Of a stretch of 64,000 bases of DNA, positions 61,704-64,000 are shown piece after piece (within the stretch, counting starts at the first letter, position 1; each line of letters starts with the position of its first letter). Position numbers and translations under genes: made by a program. The DNA is from Myxococcota bacterium (GTDB lineage: Bacteria; Myxococcota_A; Polyangia; Polyangiales; Polyangiaceae): the NCBI GenBank assembly GCA_963169915.1, contig CAUJEM010000138.1, positions 60,001-124,000 on the forward strand, read 5' to 3'. A model generated the notes under the pieces. That model searched no databases, was not told where the DNA came from, and saw nothing but the letters and a program-made list of their open reading frames with translations.

Positions 61704-62978
61704 CTACTCCGGCGGACGGATGTCCGTGGCACAGCCCAGGGCCAGCTCCACCCTGGCGCGCGGATCGGCCTGCGCGCGCGTGCACGCCTGCCCGCAGAGC
61801 AGGATCTTGCTCTTGTCCGCGTTCCACTGCCAACCGTCCACGGTCGGCGACGCACACGGGCCGTTGTTGTCCTGCAGCACGGCTTGTGGGGCGCCGCCTC
61901 CCGGCGTGAAGGTGACGTTCACCTTGTTCGGGTCGATGGTCTGGCCGCCCGTGGGGCGTGGCACGTTGAGCTCACAGCTCACGCGGCTGACGATGCCGTT
62001 GGCGATGGTACGGAAGATGTCCGACCAGTCGCTCTCACAGATGCTGCGCGTGAAGCCCCCGGTCAGCTGCGCCAGCTGTTGGTACTGCTGCCCAGGGGCC
62101 ATGGCGCCCGGGCAGGCCTGGGTAGGGTCGGTCATGGACTGACCCGTGACACCGAAGAAAATGTACTTGCGCGCCGCCTTGGTCCCGAGCACGCCCGCGG
62201 GCTGCACGTTCTGGGTGGCCCAGGTGTCGAACTGCGCCGCGGGGATCCCTCCGCCCGGGATGCTCTGCGCCGGGGCGTCGTCGTCCGTGACGACCACGAA
62301 GATCTTGGTGGAGTCGAAGCGGATCTTGTCGTCCCAGCGCGCGAAGCAGGGGTGGAGGATGATGGCGCCGGGGCGAGCTTGCTGGTTGTGACGCCCGTCG
62401 TAGGTGTCCCGCGCCACCTCCAGGGAGTCCGCGCTCTCCACCACGCAGGGCAGGTGACGAAACTGCGGCGGGTTGTCCGCGCAGTTGGGCCCCGCCAGCG
62501 GCGGCGTGACGCACACGTTGAAGCTCCCCGCGAGCGGCCCCCCGAGCTGGCGCTGGCTGATCATGATGACGCGCCAGTCGATGGCAGACTGACGGATGAT
62601 GTCCGTGAAGCTGCCGTTGATGTTGTCGCGCACCTGCTGGATCTCTTCTTCCATGGAGCAGGAGTTGTCGATCATGAAGATGACGTCGATGGCGTTGTCC
62701 ACCGCTTGCGTGGTGCTCACGCAGCGCGCGTCCGGATCCGCGGCGTCGAAGCCCCCAGCGTCGGGCAACACGATGTCGCCCCCGCTTCCCCCGGTGCCTC
62801 CGCCGCTCGTGCCGCTCGTGCCGCTCGTGCCGCCCTGACCGGCGCCGCCGCCGACCCCCGCGCTCCCCCCGGGCTCGTCATCGTCCGGGCTACCACCCGT
62901 GCCGGAGCACGCCATGGCCCCCGCCGTCACGCCCACGCCGAAGATGGCGCCCCAGAACCACGTAGAGCCTCTCATCAT
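61704..62978 (-). CDS. vWA-domain lipoprotein
   Basis: A 424-residue lipoprotein: signal with lipobox GAMAC (Cys at about 24), an extended Gly/Ser/Thr linker with TSGTSGTSGGG repeats, and a vWA domain (about 95-300) with MIDAS DNSCS. Paired cysteines around it (ACPGAMAPG and HPCFARW) probably form disulfides. Such MIDAS lipoproteins are common in myxobacteria and may bind metal or ligands at the surface. ATG at 62978 (or one codon later). It is divergent from the M2 peptidase gene. Confidence 0.8.
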   Translation of the reverse strand: MMRGSTWFWGAIFGVGVTAGAMACSGTGGSPDDDEPGGSAGVGGGAGQGGTSGTSGTSGGGTGGSGGDIVLPDAGGFDAADPDARCVSTTQAVDNAIDVIFMIDNSCSMEEEIQQVRDNINGSFTDIIRQSAIDWRVIMISQRQLGGPLAGSFNVCVTPPLAGPNCADNPPQFRHLPCVVESADSLEVARDTYDGRHNQQARPGAIILHPCFARWDDKIRFDSTKIFVVVTDDDAPAQSIPGGGIPAAQFDTWATQNVQPAGVLGTKAARKYIFFGVTGQSMTDPTQACPGAMAPGQQYQQLAQLTGGFTRSICESDWSDIFRTIANGIVSRVSCELNVPRPTGGQTIDPNKVNVTFTPGGGAPQAVLQDNNGPCASPTVDGWQWNADKSKILLCGQACTRAQADPRARVELALGCATDIRPPE

Positions 62979-63152
62979 GCTGACCTCGACGATGACCAAG
63001 GTATCACGTCCGCTCACGCCTGGCCGGGCCGCTGGCTTCAGCGGTCAACCATCCCGGAATTGTCTTCGCTGACTGCAGCGCTCACGGCGCCGCCACCGTG
63101 GGTCCGGCTCGCCGCCCTTGCGCGCCGTCACACGGGCGCCTAAGCGACGTTC

Positions 63153-64000
63153 ATGCGCTCCCTACGGTGGCTCGGGAACTCCAGGCACTCTTCGATCCCG
63201 GCCTGGCGAGGCGCGGCCAGCGCGGGCCTGGTGCTGCTCGGGCTGAGCGCGGGCTGCGGCGGCGGACAGCCTCCCGCAGCGGCGCCCTGCGCGCCGGGGG
63301 AGCCGCCGGCCACGGTGGCCGCGCCCACCCCAGCGGCGCCCACCCCGGCCGAGGCCGACGCCTTCATCGCGGCCTTCAACGCGGAGCTGACCCAGCTGCT
63401 CGACGAGTCCGACCGGACGAGCTGGGTGAAGGCCACCTACATCACCGACGACACCGAGGCCCTCGAGGCCAAGGCTCACGCGCGGCTGATGGAGTTCCTG
63501 GCGCGCAAGATCAAGCAGGCGCGGCGCTTCGAGGGCCTGCCCCTCCGGCCCGAGACCCAGCGCGCGCTCTACCTGCTGCGCTACTCCACCGATCTCCCCG
63601 CGCCGCACGACGCCGCGCGCCGCAAGGAGCTGGCGGAGCTCGCCAGCAAGCTCGAGGGCCTCTACGGCCGGGGCAAGGCCTGCTCACCGAAGTTCAAGGG
63701 GCACGGCAAGGACAAGCAGAGCGAGTGCCTCGAGCTCGGGGAGCTGTCGGAGATCCTGGCCAAGAGCAGCGACTGGGAGCTCGAGCTCGAGGCCTGGCGC
63801 GGCTGGCACGGCATCTCTCGTGAGATGCGCCCCATGTACGAGCGCTTCGTGGAGCTCGGCAACGAGGGGGCGCGGGAGCTCGGCTTCGCCGACGTCGGGG
63901 AGATCTGGAAGGGCCGCTACGACATGAGCGCCGCCGCGTTCTCCGCGGACATGGACCGGCTCTGGGGCGAGGTGCGCCCGCTGTACGAGGCGCTGCACTG
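63153..64000 (+). CDS. M2 family peptidyl-dipeptidase (ACE-like), N-terminal part
   Basis: The first 282 codons of an angiotensin-converting-enzyme-like peptidase, running off the window. A signal with lipobox LSAGC (Cys at about 35) makes it a lipoprotein. Family landmarks match M2: SWVKATYITDDTEAL, the DWELELEAWRGWHG stretch, MYERFVELGNEGARELG and WGEVRPLYEALH at the window end. The zinc motif HEMGH lies beyond the edge. Bacterial ACE homologues cleave dipeptides from peptide C-termini. ATG at 63153; the gene is divergent from the vWA lipoprotein. Confidence 0.85.
   Translation, partial: MRSLRWLGNSRHSSIPAWRGAASAGLVLLGLSAGCGGGQPPAAAPCAPGEPPATVAAPTPAAPTPAEADAFIAAFNAELTQLLDESDRTSWVKATYITDDTEALEAKAHARLMEFLARKIKQARRFEGLPLRPETQRALYLLRYSTDLPAPHDAARRKELAELASKLEGLYGRGKACSPKFKGHGKDKQSECLELGELSEILAKSSDWELELEAWRGWHGISREMRPMYERFVELGNEGARELGFADVGEIWKGRYDMSAAAFSADMDRLWGEVRPLYEALH

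Overview
The window looks like chromosomal DNA of a myxobacterium (phylum Myxococcota, probably class Polyangia). It is strongly GC-rich with G/C-ending codons throughout. It carries a protease ending in a MYXO-CTERM-like tail, Cys-rich DUF4215/MopE-type lipoproteins, formylglycine-generating-enzyme-like (FGE-like) lipoproteins, and many lipoproteins with Gly/Ser/Ala-rich linkers. Genes are packed tightly, and at least 13 junctions share four bases (ATGA, GTGA or TTGA), so translational coupling is probably common. I saw no insertion sequence, prophage, CRISPR array or rRNA.

Layout. 0.4-7.4 kb: a minus-strand set (leucyl aminopeptidase, membrane proteins, a lipoprotein peptidyl-prolyl isomerase, a Roadblock-like protein), then class I fructose-bisphosphate aldolase divergent from fructose-1,6-bisphosphatase and an outer-membrane-like protein. 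7.4-11 kb: an FGE-like lipoprotein, a small membrane protein and a secreted zinc metalloprotease. 11-27 kb: branched-chain aminotransferase, then a surface-glycan region (sugar-nucleotide epimerase, a GT2-CapK fusion, several polytopic GT-C-like proteins and a membrane-anchored discoidin protein). 27.2-27.6 kb: tRNA-Arg(UCG) and tRNA-Lys(CUU). 27.6-31 kb: lipoproteins and a membrane protein. 31-38 kb: Mfd, an SCP2 protein and pyruvate kinase.

37.9-43.3 kb is one minus-strand operon: a basic protein, a 20-cysteine repeat protein, a tail-anchored protein, then pal, tolQ, tolR, tolA and tolB, an order that puts pal first. 43.5-52 kb: an M16 peptidase with a PpiD/SurA-like chaperone, a PilZ-like protein with a DinG-type helicase, an MBL hydrolase, and a response-regulator receiver fused to a histone H1-like Lys/Ala/Pro tail. 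52-61 kb: a five-gene plus-strand operon of a coiled-coil membrane protein, MoxR ATPase, DUF58 protein and two von Willebrand A membrane proteins, probably an envelope complex. The window ends with a vWA lipoprotein and the start of an M2 (angiotensin-converting-enzyme family) peptidase that runs off the edge.

The most unusual items are the receiver/H1-tail protein, the Cys-rich gene set leading into tol-pal, the GT2-CapK fusion, the membrane discoidin protein inside the glycan cluster, a DinG helicase with Arg at one iron-sulfur ligand position, and a coding-like minus-strand stretch at 15.46-15.78 kb with no canonical start.
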